NCBI RefSeq assembly: GCF_036246005.1
Contig: NZ_CP109171.1
Location: forward strand, 8,698,256 to 8,762,255
Reading direction: 5' to 3'
Length of the DNA stretch: 64,000 nucleotides
Origin: Streptomyces sp. NBC_01723
GTDB taxonomy: Bacteria > Actinomycetota > Actinomycetes > Streptomycetales > Streptomycetaceae
The position numbers were made by a program, and so were the translations under genes. Position 1 is the first letter of the stretch. Every line of letters begins with the position of its first letter. Positions 44,249 to 53,919 of this stretch are shown here, piece by piece. The notes below the pieces were generated by a model. That model did no database searches and was not told the DNA's origin. It saw only the letters and a list, made by a program, of their open reading frames with translations.

Positions 44249-46230
44249 TGAACACGCAGCACCTGCGGATCGCCCTCGTGGGAGCCGGCCCCCGCGGCCT
44301 GTCCGTACTGGAACGGATCTGCGCCAACGAACGCGCCGCCCCCTCACCCCGCCGGGTCACCGTCCACCTCGTGGACCCCGCACCGCCCGGCGCCGGACAG
44401 GTCTGGCGCACCGACCAGTCACGGCTGCTGCTGATGAACACCGTCGCCTCCCAGGTCACCGTGTTCACCGACCCCACGGTCACCATGAAAGGACCGGTGG
44501 AACCCGGCCCCGACCTGTACACCTGGGCCCGCTCCCTGGCCCGGACCGCCACGCCCGGCGGCCCCTTCGACGACGCCACCCGCGCCGAGGCACACGCCCT
44601 GGGGCCCGACGCCTACCCCACCCGCGCCTTCTACGGCAGCTACCTGCAGGACGCCTACCGGCGCATCAGCCGGCGGGCGCCGGCCCACTGCCGCATCGTC
44701 GAGCACCGCACCCGCGCCGTCGCGCTGCGCGACCAGAGCGACGAACCCGGCGGCCCCCAGATCCTCACCCTCGCCGACGGCACCCGCCTGCGCGGCCTGG
44801 ACGCCGTGGTCCTCGCCCAGGGCCACCTGCCCCGCCGCCCCGGCGCCCAGGAATCGGCCTGGACCCGCACCGCCGCGGAACACGGCCTGACATACGTCCC
44901 GCCCGCCAACCCCGCCGACCTGGACCTCGACACCATCCCACCCGGACAGACCGTGCTGATGCGCGGACTCGGCCTCAACTTCTTCGACCAGATCGCCCTG
45001 CTCACCCTCGGCCGCGGCGGCCGCTTCGTCCGCCGCCGGGGCCGCACCGTCTACCTCCCCTCCGGCCGCGAGCCACGCCTGTACGCCGGCTCCCGGCGCG
45101 GCGTCCCCCACCACGCACGCGGCGAGAACCAGAAAGGCCCCAGCGGCCGCCACGAACCACGCCTGCTCACCGCCGCCGCCATCGACCGGCTGCACCGCCG
45201 CCGGCGCGAAGGAGAACCGGTCCGCTTCACCACCCACCTGTGGCCGCTGATCTCCGCGGAAGTCGAGAGCGTCTACTACGAGACACTGCTGCGCACCCGC
45301 CACCGCACCCGCCAGGCCCCCCACTTCGCCGCCGCCTACCTCACGGCCGCCACCGCACACGAGCGCGAACACGTCCTGGACACCCACGGCATCACCCCCG
45401 CCCAGCGCTGGGACTGGGACCGCATCCAGCACCCCGCCCGGGGACGGCACTTCGCCGGCCGGGACCAGTTCCAGCACTGGCTCCTCACCCACCTGGACCA
45501 GGACATACGCCAGGCACGCGCCGGCAACGTCGACGGACCGCTCAAAGCAGCCCTCGACGTCCTGCGCGACCTGCGCAACGAAATACGCCTCGCCGTCGAC
45601 CACGCAGGCCTGGACGGCGCCTCGTACCGGGACGAACTGGCCGGCTGGTACACCCCCCTCAACGCGTTCCTCTCCATCGGCCCGCCCGTCTCACGCATCG
45701 AGGAACTGACCGCACTGATCGAAGCCGGAACCGTCCGGCTCCTGGGACCGGGCACCCACGTGTCCCTGAGCACCGGCGCACACGGAGCCCGAGCCGCGTT
45801 CGTGGCCGGCGCCGGCCAGGTGAGCGCCGCCCCCGTCCGCGCCGGCGTCCTCATCGAGGCCCGCCTGCCCGAACCCGACCTGCGCAACACCGCCGACCCC
45901 CTGCTGCACAGCCTGCTGACCACCGGCCAGGCGACGCCCTACCGGATCAACAGCACCGGCGGCGCCTGGGAATCGGGCGGCCTGGCCGTCACCACCCGCC
46001 CCTACCACACCGTGGACGCCCAAGGCCGCGCCCACCCGCGGCGCTTCGCCTACGGCGTCCCCACCGAGTCCGTGCACTGGGTGACCGCGGCCGGTATCCG
46101 CCCCGGCGTCGACTCCGTCATCCTCGGCGACTCCGACGCCATCGCCCGCCACGTACTGCGCCTCGCCCCCGCCCGGCCCGCCACCCCCCTGCCCGCACCC
46201 CCCGCCGGCCTGCTGGAGAGGACACCATGA
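44248..46230 (+). CDS. CreE-like FAD/NAD(P)-binding monooxygenase (aspartate N-oxygenase candidate)
   Basis: A 660-residue flavoprotein of the NAD_binding_9 group. The FAD motif is VGAGPRG (residues 11-17), followed by NTVASQVTVF and, in the second Rossmann half, LMRGLGLNFFDQIALLTLG. Long family-specific C-terminal parts follow. In cremeomycin, fosfazinomycin and related clusters such enzymes (CreE, FzmM) turn aspartate into nitrosuccinate; the lyase next to it is the expected partner. The ATG at 44248 is coupled to the peptide before it, and the stop overlaps the lyase start (ATGA). Assignment is by context and family; I could not verify active-site residues. Confidence 0.78.
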   Translation: MNTQHLRIALVGAGPRGLSVLERICANERAAPSPRRVTVHLVDPAPPGAGQVWRTDQSRLLLMNTVASQVTVFTDPTVTMKGPVEPGPDLYTWARSLARTATPGGPFDDATRAEAHALGPDAYPTRAFYGSYLQDAYRRISRRAPAHCRIVEHRTRAVALRDQSDEPGGPQILTLADGTRLRGLDAVVLAQGHLPRRPGAQESAWTRTAAEHGLTYVPPANPADLDLDTIPPGQTVLMRGLGLNFFDQIALLTLGRGGRFVRRRGRTVYLPSGREPRLYAGSRRGVPHHARGENQKGPSGRHEPRLLTAAAIDRLHRRRREGEPVRFTTHLWPLISAEVESVYYETLLRTRHRTRQAPHFAAAYLTAATAHEREHVLDTHGITPAQRWDWDRIQHPARGRHFAGRDQFQHWLLTHLDQDIRQARAGNVDGPLKAALDVLRDLRNEIRLAVDHAGLDGASYRDELAGWYTPLNAFLSIGPPVSRIEELTALIEAGTVRLLGPGTHVSLSTGAHGARAAFVAGAGQVSAAPVRAGVLIEARLPEPDLRNTADPLLHSLLTTGQATPYRINSTGGAWESGGLAVTTRPYHTVDAQGRAHPRRFAYGVPTESVHWVTAAGIRPGVDSVILGDSDAIARHVLRLAPARPATPLPAPPAGLLERTP

Positions 46231-47654
46231 CCGAGCACGCACCCCCCTTCGACGGCGGCCCGGACGCCGGACTGTTCTCCCCCGTACGGGCCGGCACCCC
46301 CGTCGAAGAGGCCGTCGGTGAAACGGCCTGGCTCCAGGCGATGCTGGACGCCGAAGCGGCCCTCGCCCGCGCCCAGGCCGCCCTGGGCACCGTCCCGCAC
46401 TCCGCGGCCCGCGCCATCACCCGCGCCGCCCGCGCCGAACGCTTCGACCCGCGCGCCCTCGCCCTGCAGGCGCGACAGACCGCCAACCCGGTCGTCGCAC
46501 TCGTCGCCGCCCTGACCGAGGCGGTGGCGGCCACCGACCCGCAGGCCGCCGAATACGTCCACCGCGGCTCCACCAGCCAGGACATCCTGGACACCGGCAC
46601 CATGCTGATGTGCCGCCGGGCCCTGGACCTGATCCTCACCGACCTGGACCGCACCGCCGCCGCCCTGGCCCGCCTCGCCCGCCGGCACCCGCGGACCGTC
46701 ATGGCCGGCCGCACCCTCACCCTGCACGCCGTCCCCACCACCTTCGGCCTCAAGACCGCGGGCTGGCACCGCCTGGCCGTCGACGCCGCCGACCGCGTCC
46801 GCGCCGCACACCGCGGCCTGCCGGTCTCCCTCGGCGGAGCGGCCGGCACCCTCGCCGGATACCTGGAGTTCGCCGGCCCCCAGGCCCACCGGGCACCCCA
46901 CCGCGACTATCCGCAGCAGCTCGTCACCGCCTTCGCCACCGAGACCGGCCTGGCCCGGCCCGCCCTGCCCTGGCACGCGCTGCGCACCCCGGTCGCCGAC
47001 ACCGCCGCCGCCCTCGCCTTCACCACCGGCGCCCTGGGCAAACTCGCCGCCGACGTACAGGTCCTGACCCGCACCGAGATCGCCGAGGCCGCCGAGCCCG
47101 CCGCCGCGGGACGCGGCACCTCCTCGGCCATGCCGCACAAACGCAACCCCGTCCTGTCCACACTCATCCGCAGCGCCGCCCTGCAGGTGCCCCTGCTGAC
47201 CGCCGGGCTCACCCAGTGCCTGGTGACCGAGGACGAACGCTCGGCGGGCGTGTGGCACGCCGAGTGGCTCCTGCTGCGCGAGGCGCTGCGCCTGGCCGGC
47301 GGCGCCGCCCACACGGCCGCGGAACTGGCCGCCGGCCTCACCCCGGACCCCCAGCGCATGCTGCACAACCTCCGCCTGACCAAGAGCCAGGTGGTCAGCG
47401 AACGCCTGGCCGCCCTCCTGGCACCCCGCCTGGGCCGCACCCGCGCGAAAGACCTCCTGGCCCACGCCTCGCTCACCGCCCACCAGCAGCAGCGCCCCCT
47501 GCTGGACGTTCTGGCCACCCTGCCGGACGTCACCGCGCACCACACCGTGGAAGAACTCGAAAAGCTCCTCGACCCCACCGCCTACGTGGGCGCCGCACCG
47601 GCCCTGACCGCCCACGCCCTGACCGCCCCCACCCCGCCCCCGCCCGCGGAGTGA
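46227..47654 (+). CDS. CreD-like lyase of the fumarase/aspartase superfamily (nitrosuccinate lyase candidate)
   Basis: A 475-residue lyase. Conserved region 2 is VHRGSTSQDILDTG, and the signature loop GTSSAMPHKRNPV (residue about 297) carries the catalytic Ser. It is PcaB-like (carboxymuconate cycloisomerase annotation), as is CreD, which releases nitrous acid and fumarate from nitrosuccinate. Direct coupling to the CreE-like gene makes the aspartate-nitrosuccinate route the best reading. Alternatives are an adenylosuccinate lyase or a cycloisomerase. Confidence 0.8.
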   Translation: MTEHAPPFDGGPDAGLFSPVRAGTPVEEAVGETAWLQAMLDAEAALARAQAALGTVPHSAARAITRAARAERFDPRALALQARQTANPVVALVAALTEAVAATDPQAAEYVHRGSTSQDILDTGTMLMCRRALDLILTDLDRTAAALARLARRHPRTVMAGRTLTLHAVPTTFGLKTAGWHRLAVDAADRVRAAHRGLPVSLGGAAGTLAGYLEFAGPQAHRAPHRDYPQQLVTAFATETGLARPALPWHALRTPVADTAAALAFTTGALGKLAADVQVLTRTEIAEAAEPAAAGRGTSSAMPHKRNPVLSTLIRSAALQVPLLTAGLTQCLVTEDERSAGVWHAEWLLLREALRLAGGAAHTAAELAAGLTPDPQRMLHNLRLTKSQVVSERLAALLAPRLGRTRAKDLLAHASLTAHQQQRPLLDVLATLPDVTAHHTVEELEKLLDPTAYVGAAPALTAHALTAPTPPPPAE

Positions 47655-47787
47655 CACCGGCACACCGCGGCAGCTGCCGCCAACACCCGCCCGCACGTGG
47701 CCGATTCAAGCCGTGCTCCAGGCACGTCGGCGAGGCTCAGCACCAGCCCACACGCTCCCACCACGGCGACCGAGGAGGTGCGACACC

Positions 47788-48558
47788 ATGCCGGACGGCA
47801 CACCCCTCACCCTCTACTGCCTCGCCCACGCCGGCGCCGGCGTGTCCGCCTTCACGCACTGGCCCGCCACCACCGGCCCCGCGGTGCACGTCGTCCCCCT
47901 CCTGCTGCCCGGACGCGGCGCCCGCCGCCGCGAAACCCGCGCCACCACACGCGCCCAGCTCCTCGAGGCCCTCCTGGGCCCGCTGGCCGAACAGATCACC
48001 GACGGCCGCCCCTACGCCCTGTACGGACACAGCCTGGGCGGCGTCGTCGCCCACACCCTCACCCGCGCACTGCTCGACCTCGCGCTGCCCGCCCCCGCAT
48101 TCCTGGCCGTCGGCGCCAGCCCCCCGCCCCACGCCGCCACCCCCCACCACGGCGAGCTGAGCGACACCGACCTGCTGCGCTTCGCGAGCGACCTCGACGC
48201 GGCACCCCACGGCCCCCTCGCCGCCCCCGGCAGCCTCTGGTACCGCACCGTGCTGCCCGTACTGCGCGACGACCTCCTGCTCGCCACCGCCCTGCGCACC
48301 GCCGCGCTCGCCGACGCGGCACACCGCCCCCTGCCCGTGCCCGTCCTGGCCGTCGACGGCCACAACGACCCCGTCGTCGGCGCGGCCACGCTCGACGGCT
48401 GGGCGCGCTGGACCACCGGCCGCTTCGTCCGGCGCACCGTCCCCGGCGGCCACTTCTTCGTCCGCGGCCCGCACGCACCCCGGCTGATCGGGCGCGCCTG
48501 CCGCGTGGTGCGGCGCACTCGGCCCGTACCTGGGCTCATAACTGGAGGACAACTGTGA
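47788..48558 (+). CDS. Type II thioesterase
   Basis: A 256-residue alpha/beta-hydrolase thioesterase of the RifR/GrsT type: the N-terminal [12 protein letters not shown], then [11 protein letters not shown], the nucleophile [11 protein letters not shown] (Ser about 83), an Asp in [10 protein letters not shown] and the His in GGHFFVRG. It hydrolyses stalled or finished acyl chains from carrier proteins. ATG 47788 follows GAGGAGG, 10 bp before KS-alpha in the same operon. Confidence 0.9.
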   Translation: MPDGTPLTLYCLAHAGAGVSAFTHWPATTGPAVHVVPLLLPGRGARRRETRATTRAQLLEALLGPLAEQITDGRPYALYGHSLGGVVAHTLTRALLDLALPAPAFLAVGASPPPHAATPHHGELSDTDLLRFASDLDAAPHGPLAAPGSLWYRTVLPVLRDDLLLATALRTAALADAAHRPLPVPVLAVDGHNDPVVGAATLDGWARWTTGRFVRRTVPGGHFFVRGPHAPRLIGRACRVVRRTRPVPGLITGGQL

Positions 48559-48568
48559 GGGACAACCG

Positions 48569-49834
48569 ATGAGGCGGGTCGTCATCACCGGCATCGGGGT
48601 CGTGGCCCCGGGCGGCGTGGGCACCCGCGCGTTCTGGAACACGCTGACCGCGGGCCGCACCGCCACCCGCGGCATCACACTCTTCGACGCGAGCACCTTC
48701 CGCTCACGCATCGCCGCCGAAGCGGACTTCGACCCCGCCGCCCACGGCATCGGCCCCGCCGACGCCACCCGCCTCGACCGCGCCGCCCAGTTCGCCCTCG
48801 CAAGCGCCCGCGAAGCGCTCGAGGACAGCCAACTGGCCGGCGTCCTGGACCCGGTGCGCACCGGCGTCACCCTCGGCAGCGCCGTCGGCTGCACCACCGG
48901 CCTCGACACCGAGTACGGCGTGGTCAGCGAAGGGGGCAGCACCTGGGAGGTCGACCACACCCGCGCCGTCGCGCATCTCTTCGACTACTTCGTGCCCAGT
49001 TCCATGGCCGCCGAGGTGGCCGGCGCCGTCGGCGCCCAGGGCCCGGTCTCCCTGGTCTCCACCGGCTGCACCTCCGGCATCGACTCCGTCTGCCACGCCG
49101 TCGACCTGATCCGCGAGGGCAGCGCCGACATCATGGTGACCGGCGCCACCGAGGCACCCATCTCCCCGATCACCGTGGCCTGCTTCGACGCCATCAAGGC
49201 CACCAGCCCCCGCAACGACACCCCACAAACCGCCTCACGCCCCTTCGACCGCTCCCGCAACGGCTTCGTCCTCGGCGAGGGGTCGGCCGTGCTGGTCCTG
49301 GAGGAGTTCGGGCACGCCCGCCGCCGCGGCGCCCACATCTACGCCGAGATCGCGGGATTCGCCGGCCGCAGCAACGCCTACCACATGACCGGCCTGAAGT
49401 CCGACGGCGCGGAGATGGCCGAGGCGATCCGCGCGGCACTCGACGAAGCCCGCCTGGACCCCACCGCCGTCGACTACGTCAACGCCCACGGCTCCGGCAC
49501 CAAACAGAACGACCGCCACGAGACCGCAGCCTTCAAACGCAGCCTCGGCGACCACGCCTACCGGGTCCCGGTCAGCTCCATCAAATCCATGATCGGCCAC
49601 TCCCTCGGCGCGATCGGCTCACTCGAGATCGCCGCCAGCGCCCTGGCCATCGAGCACAACACCGTGCCCCCCACCGCCAACCTGCACGAGGCCGACCCGG
49701 CCTGCGACCTCGACTACACCCCGCTGACCGCACGCGAACAGCGCACGGACACCGTCCTCAGCGTCGGCAGCGGATTCGGCGGCTTCCAGAGCGCCATCGT
49801 CCTGACCCGGCCGCGACTTGAGGAGGCGGCATGA
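48569..49834 (+). CDS. Type II PKS ketosynthase alpha (KS-alpha)
   Basis: A 421-residue beta-ketoacyl synthase strongly parallel to actinorhodin ActI-ORF1 along its length. The active-site Cys is in VSTGCTSG (about 167) and the His residues are in VNAHGSGT (about 308) and GHSLGAIGS (about 344), so it is complete. It extends the polyketide chain on an ACP. Its stop overlaps the CLF start (ATGA). No ACP gene follows. Confidence 0.95.
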   Translation: MRRVVITGIGVVAPGGVGTRAFWNTLTAGRTATRGITLFDASTFRSRIAAEADFDPAAHGIGPADATRLDRAAQFALASAREALEDSQLAGVLDPVRTGVTLGSAVGCTTGLDTEYGVVSEGGSTWEVDHTRAVAHLFDYFVPSSMAAEVAGAVGAQGPVSLVSTGCTSGIDSVCHAVDLIREGSADIMVTGATEAPISPITVACFDAIKATSPRNDTPQTASRPFDRSRNGFVLGEGSAVLVLEEFGHARRRGAHIYAEIAGFAGRSNAYHMTGLKSDGAEMAEAIRAALDEARLDPTAVDYVNAHGSGTKQNDRHETAAFKRSLGDHAYRVPVSSIKSMIGHSLGAIGSLEIAASALAIEHNTVPPTANLHEADPACDLDYTPLTAREQRTDTVLSVGSGFGGFQSAIVLTRPRLEEAA

Positions 49835-51078
49835 CCACGGCCACCCTCGACCGACCCGCCCGGCGCGCCGCCACCGGCGCCACCACCGGCTCCGTCGTCA
49901 CCGGCATCGGCGTCACGGCCCCCAACGGGCTGGGCACCGAAGCCTGGTGGGCGGCCACCCTGCGCGGCGAAAGCGGCATCCGCCCGCTCACCCGCTTCGA
50001 CGCCTCCCGCTACCCCGTACGCATCGCCGGCGAGATCCCCGGATTCGTCGACGAGGACCACCTGCCCAGCCTCCTGCTGTCGCAGACCGACCGCGTCACC
50101 CGCCTCTCCCTGACCGCCGCCAAGGAAGCCCTCGACGCCTCGGGCAGCGACCCCGCCACCCTGCCCGGCTACGGCGCCGGCGTCGTCACCGCCTCCTCCG
50201 CCGGCGGCTTCGAGTTCGGCCAGCGCGAACTGCAGGCCCTGTGGTCCAAGGGCGGCCAGTACGTCAGCGCCTACCAGTCCTTCGCCTGGTTCTACGCCGT
50301 CAACACCGGCCAGATCTCCATCCGCCACCAACTGCGCGGCTCCAGCGGCGTCGTCGTCGCCGAACAGGCCGGCGGCCTCGACGCCCTCGCCCACGCCCGC
50401 CGCCAGATCCGCAAAGGCGCCCGCCTGATGGTCACCGGCGGCGTCGACTCCGCCCTGTGCCCCTGGGGCTGGGCCGCCCACCTCGCCACCGGCCACCTCA
50501 GCACCACCGCCGACCCCGCCCGCGCCTACCGGCCCTTCGACGCCCGCGCCGACGGCCACGTCGTCGGCGAGGGCGGCGCCCTGTTCGTCCTGGAGAACGC
50601 CACCGCCGCCCGCGAACGCGACGCCCCCGTCTACGGCGCGTTCACCGGCTACGCCGCCACCTTCGACGGCCCCGGCACCCCACGCCTGGCCGACGCCGCC
50701 CGCCTGGCCCTCACCGACGCCGGCCTGGACGCCGCCGACATCGGCGTCGTCTTCGCCGACGCCGCCGGCACCCGCACCGCCGACCGCGCCGAAGCCCAGG
50801 CCCTCGCCGCCCTGTTCGGCCCCCGCGGCGTCCCCGTCACCGCACCCAAGACGATGACCGGCCGCCTCCTGGCCGGCGGCGCCACCCTCGACACCGCCGC
50901 CGCCCTGCTCACCCTGCGCGACCAGATCATCCCGCCCACCACCGCCACCACCCGGCCCGCCGCCGACTGCCCCCTCGACCTCGTCACCACCCCCCGCGAG
51001 ACCCGCGTCCGCCACGCCCTCGTCCTCGCCCGCGGCCGCGGCGGCTTCAACTCGGCGGCCGTCCTGAGCGCCGTCTGA
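49831..51078 (+). CDS. Type II PKS chain-length factor (CLF, KS-beta)
   Basis: A 415-residue KS homologue. The active-site Cys is replaced in the stretch [20 protein letters not shown], and [12 protein letters not shown] and [15 protein letters not shown] follow ActI-ORF2 closely. It pairs with KS-alpha and sets chain length. The gene is normal in size and is coupled to KS-alpha. It ends the operon at a strong stem-loop (51087-51120). Confidence 0.94.
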   Translation: MTTATLDRPARRAATGATTGSVVTGIGVTAPNGLGTEAWWAATLRGESGIRPLTRFDASRYPVRIAGEIPGFVDEDHLPSLLLSQTDRVTRLSLTAAKEALDASGSDPATLPGYGAGVVTASSAGGFEFGQRELQALWSKGGQYVSAYQSFAWFYAVNTGQISIRHQLRGSSGVVVAEQAGGLDALAHARRQIRKGARLMVTGGVDSALCPWGWAAHLATGHLSTTADPARAYRPFDARADGHVVGEGGALFVLENATAARERDAPVYGAFTGYAATFDGPGTPRLADAARLALTDAGLDAADIGVVFADAAGTRTADRAEAQALAALFGPRGVPVTAPKTMTGRLLAGGATLDTAAALLTLRDQIIPPTTATTRPAADCPLDLVTTPRETRVRHALVLARGRGGFNSAAVLSAV

Positions 51079-51086
51079 CCGGACCG

Positions 51087-51120
51087 GCCGCCGGAACGAC
51101 ATCCCCCGCGTTCCGGCGGC
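51087..51120 (+). terminator. Operon-end stem-loop
   Basis: GCCGCCGGAACG (51087-51098) and CGTTCCGGCGGC (51109-51120) form a perfect 12-bp stem with a 10-nt loop right after CLF. It probably terminates the biosynthetic operon before tap. Confidence 0.7.
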
Positions 51121-51209
51121 CTCCCCGGCGGGTTAAATCCAGGGGTAAACACGTCGGCGAATCGGAGGGTAACGAATGCTACGGTGACCGGCGGAGGTGA
51201 CCGGGTTCC

Positions 51210-53318
51210 ATGCCGACGGAAGAAGAGCTGTTCGCGGCCGTTGACACACTGCTCGCCGGTGAGCCGCACCTGCCCGCCCCCGCCGAGCGGGCCCGCCTGA
51301 GAGAGAGGGCCGGCATCACCCAGGCCCGCCTCGCCCAGGTACTGCAGACCACGGCGCAGACGGTGAAGAACTGGGAGTCCGGCCGCGCCGAGCCCCGCCC
51401 CCCGCGGCGCCAGGCCTACCAGCGCCTCCTCGACGGCTGGGCACAGCAGTTCCCGCCCGCCGGCGCCCCCGAGGACACCCTCACCCCCGACGCCCCCGAG
51501 ACTCCCGACGGTGCGGACACCGCCGCCCCCACCCCCACCGCCCCCACCCCCACCGCCACGGCACCCAGCCCCGCCCCACCCGCCACCGCCCGGCGCTTCG
51601 AACACGGCCCCCTCGCCGTCATCGACGCCGAGACCGGCCCGACACAGGCGTACTGCGTCGACGGCCTGGTCCTGGACGTGCCCGCCAAGTCCCTGCCGGC
51701 GCTCGTCGACTGGGCCCTGACCGAGGCCCGGCTCGGCCAGGCCCGCCTGCACGCCCACGGCCGCGACGCCGACCCCCTCCTCGTCCTCACCCCCTCCGCC
51801 CTGCGACGCTACGGCCTGCCCACCACCCTGACCGACGACGAACGCCGCAACGGCCGCCTCCCCGACAGCCACCGGACGGTCCGGCAACTGGCCCGCGCCG
51901 ACTGGAAACTGACCCGACGCGGCCTGGGCCCCTGGGCGAGGATCTACCGCCCCGCCGACGGAGCGCGCCGCCACTGCGTCCAGCTGTGCATCCCGGCCTG
52001 GAACGCCCTGGACGCCCGCGAGTGGGACGACCGCGACACCCCGCGGCTGCCCACCATGCACCCGGCCGACCTCGCCCGCTACCTCACCACCTACGCCCAG
52101 CGCGTGATGACACCGCGCGGCACCGCGGCGGTCACCGGCCTGGAGCTGATGACCGCGCTGCACCCGCCGACCCGCGCACAGAAGGACCCCGCCACCGGCG
52201 AGTTCACCCGGGCCCTCAACGACGACGCGCTCACCGCGGTGCACGAGGCGGTGGAGTGCGAGGTCCCCGACGAACACCCCCTGCTCAAGGGCCGCTTCGC
52301 CCGCCACCACCTGCGCACCCCGGCCGAGATGCTGATGGAGGAGCCCTACGACTGGTGCCGGCCCCTCACCGACGAGGAGTGCATGCGGCCCTACCTGGTC
52401 GCCATCGACATCAACATGTCCTTCGCCGCCGCCGCCAACGGCCTCACCGTCGGCCTGGGCGGCCCCACCCACCGCACCGGCAACCCGCCCTTCGACCCCT
52501 CACTGCCCGGCTCCTGGCTGGTCGACCTCTCCCACGTCGACCTCTCCCGCATCCAGATCAACGGCCGCACCATCGACGCCGGCCGGCTCCCCTCCCCGTT
52601 CACCCCCAAAGGCGAACACCCCACCGGACCGGCCTGGTACGCCACCCCCACCGTCGCCTACGCGGTGGAACTCGGCTTCGAGGTCGCACCCGTCGAGGCG
52701 TACGTACGCACCCGCAACGGCCGCTACCTGGACGCCTGGTACAAGCGGCTGCGCGACGCCTACGTCGCCACGATGGCCGACCTCGGCGTCACCACCGGCA
52801 TGGACGGCGCCGAGTTCCTGCGGGCGATGGCCCGCTCCCGGCACGCCGACGCGGCGCCGGCCCTGCTGGCCGGCGCCATCAAGGCCACCGCGAAGGGCGG
52901 CATCGGCAAACTCCGCCAGCGCAGCCGCGGCCAAGTGCCCCACTACGAACCGTGGCCGGCCCTGCAACGTGAGACGTGGCGCCCCGACATCCGGGCCGCC
53001 GTGCTGGCCAACCAGCGCGTCGGCCTGCACCGCAAACTGATGAAGACCGCCGCCGCGGCCGATCTCTACCCGGTGGCGATCGGCACCGACGCCGTCGTCT
53101 ACCCCTCACCCGGGCCGTCCCCGCTGGACGTCCTGCCACACACACCCGAGGGCCGGCCCCTGCCGGGCACCTTCCGGCTCGGCATCTCCCCGGGCATGGT
53201 CAAACACCAGGGCACCCGCACGGTCCTGTGGGCCGAGGAGCAGTTCGAGCAGCAGGGCGGCGTCTTCAACATCGCCAACCACGTCAAGAACGATCCGCCC
53301 ACCGGGGAAGGGGAGTAG
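51210..53318 (+). CDS. tap: Telomere-associated protein Tap
   Basis: A 702-residue Tap. Near the N-terminus a helix-turn-helix is seen (ITQARLAQVLQTTAQTVKNW), followed by a Pro/Thr-rich linker and a conserved body (YDWCRPLTDEECMRPYLVAI, GGIGKLRQRSRGQVPHY, HRKLMKTAAAADLYPVAIGT). Tap binds the folded 3' overhang at the telomere and recruits Tpg to complete end replication. The ATG at 51210 follows GGAGGTGA by 9 nt. It is 6 bp upstream of tpg. Two GGGTAA-type motifs at 51141 and 51167 could be its own control site. Confidence 0.95.
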   Translation: MPTEEELFAAVDTLLAGEPHLPAPAERARLRERAGITQARLAQVLQTTAQTVKNWESGRAEPRPPRRQAYQRLLDGWAQQFPPAGAPEDTLTPDAPETPDGADTAAPTPTAPTPTATAPSPAPPATARRFEHGPLAVIDAETGPTQAYCVDGLVLDVPAKSLPALVDWALTEARLGQARLHAHGRDADPLLVLTPSALRRYGLPTTLTDDERRNGRLPDSHRTVRQLARADWKLTRRGLGPWARIYRPADGARRHCVQLCIPAWNALDAREWDDRDTPRLPTMHPADLARYLTTYAQRVMTPRGTAAVTGLELMTALHPPTRAQKDPATGEFTRALNDDALTAVHEAVECEVPDEHPLLKGRFARHHLRTPAEMLMEEPYDWCRPLTDEECMRPYLVAIDINMSFAAAANGLTVGLGGPTHRTGNPPFDPSLPGSWLVDLSHVDLSRIQINGRTIDAGRLPSPFTPKGEHPTGPAWYATPTVAYAVELGFEVAPVEAYVRTRNGRYLDAWYKRLRDAYVATMADLGVTTGMDGAEFLRAMARSRHADAAPALLAGAIKATAKGGIGKLRQRSRGQVPHYEPWPALQRETWRPDIRAAVLANQRVGLHRKLMKTAAAADLYPVAIGTDAVVYPSPGPSPLDVLPHTPEGRPLPGTFRLGISPGMVKHQGTRTVLWAEEQFEQQGGVFNIANHVKNDPPTGEGE

Positions 53319-53324
53319 CCGACG

Positions 53325-53882
53325 ATGACAGACCCGGTCGGGGACGGCCTGGACCGCTCCCTGGAGGCAGCCTTCACCCGCCCCCTTCCCCGCAGCGCCC
53401 AAGCCCGGATGAGGTACCTGGTCAAGCAACTCAAGGGCACCGGGGCCGTCGCCCGACTCCTCGGCGTCTCCCAGCGCACCGTGGAGCGCTACGTCAAGGG
53501 ACAGCTCAAACGGCCCCGCCCGGACCTGCGCGACCGCATGGAACGCGAGGTCAGAAAGCGCTGGCAGCCGAAGGTGCGGCAACGGGCCAGGACAAAGGCG
53601 TCCACCACAGACGGCCTGATCCTCTCCACCCGGGCCCGCTTCGGCTTCACCGCGGCTCCCGGCACCACGGACGACGCCCGAGTCCGCGACATCACCCAGG
53701 CCCTCACCCCCCAGTGGGCGGACCGCCTGTTCACCGCCCGCGACCAGGGCGCCACCGAACAGCAGCTCCAGCGCATCGCCGCCGAGGGCCTCGCCGAGAT
53801 GTACTTCCGCTACAACAACACCCGCGCCCACGGCCTGGGCGTGGAGTTCACCGACATCGACCGGCTCGACATCGGCCTGTAG
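53325..53882 (+). CDS. tpg: Terminal protein Tpg (telomere protein)
   Basis: A 185-residue Tpg, the usual length. LDRSLEAAFTRPLPRSAQAR and MRYLVKQLKGTGAVARLLGV are followed by SQRTVERYVKGQLKRPRPDL and the conserved EFTDIDRLDIGL end. The protein is covalently attached to the 5' DNA end and primes fill-in of the terminal gap. It is in operon with tap. Confidence 0.96.
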   Translation: MTDPVGDGLDRSLEAAFTRPLPRSAQARMRYLVKQLKGTGAVARLLGVSQRTVERYVKGQLKRPRPDLRDRMEREVRKRWQPKVRQRARTKASTTDGLILSTRARFGFTAAPGTTDDARVRDITQALTPQWADRLFTARDQGATEQQLQRIAAEGLAEMYFRYNNTRAHGLGVEFTDIDRLDIGL

Positions 53883-53919
53883 CGCCCGGCCCGGCCCGCA
53901 CGAACCCGGGGCCCCGCTG

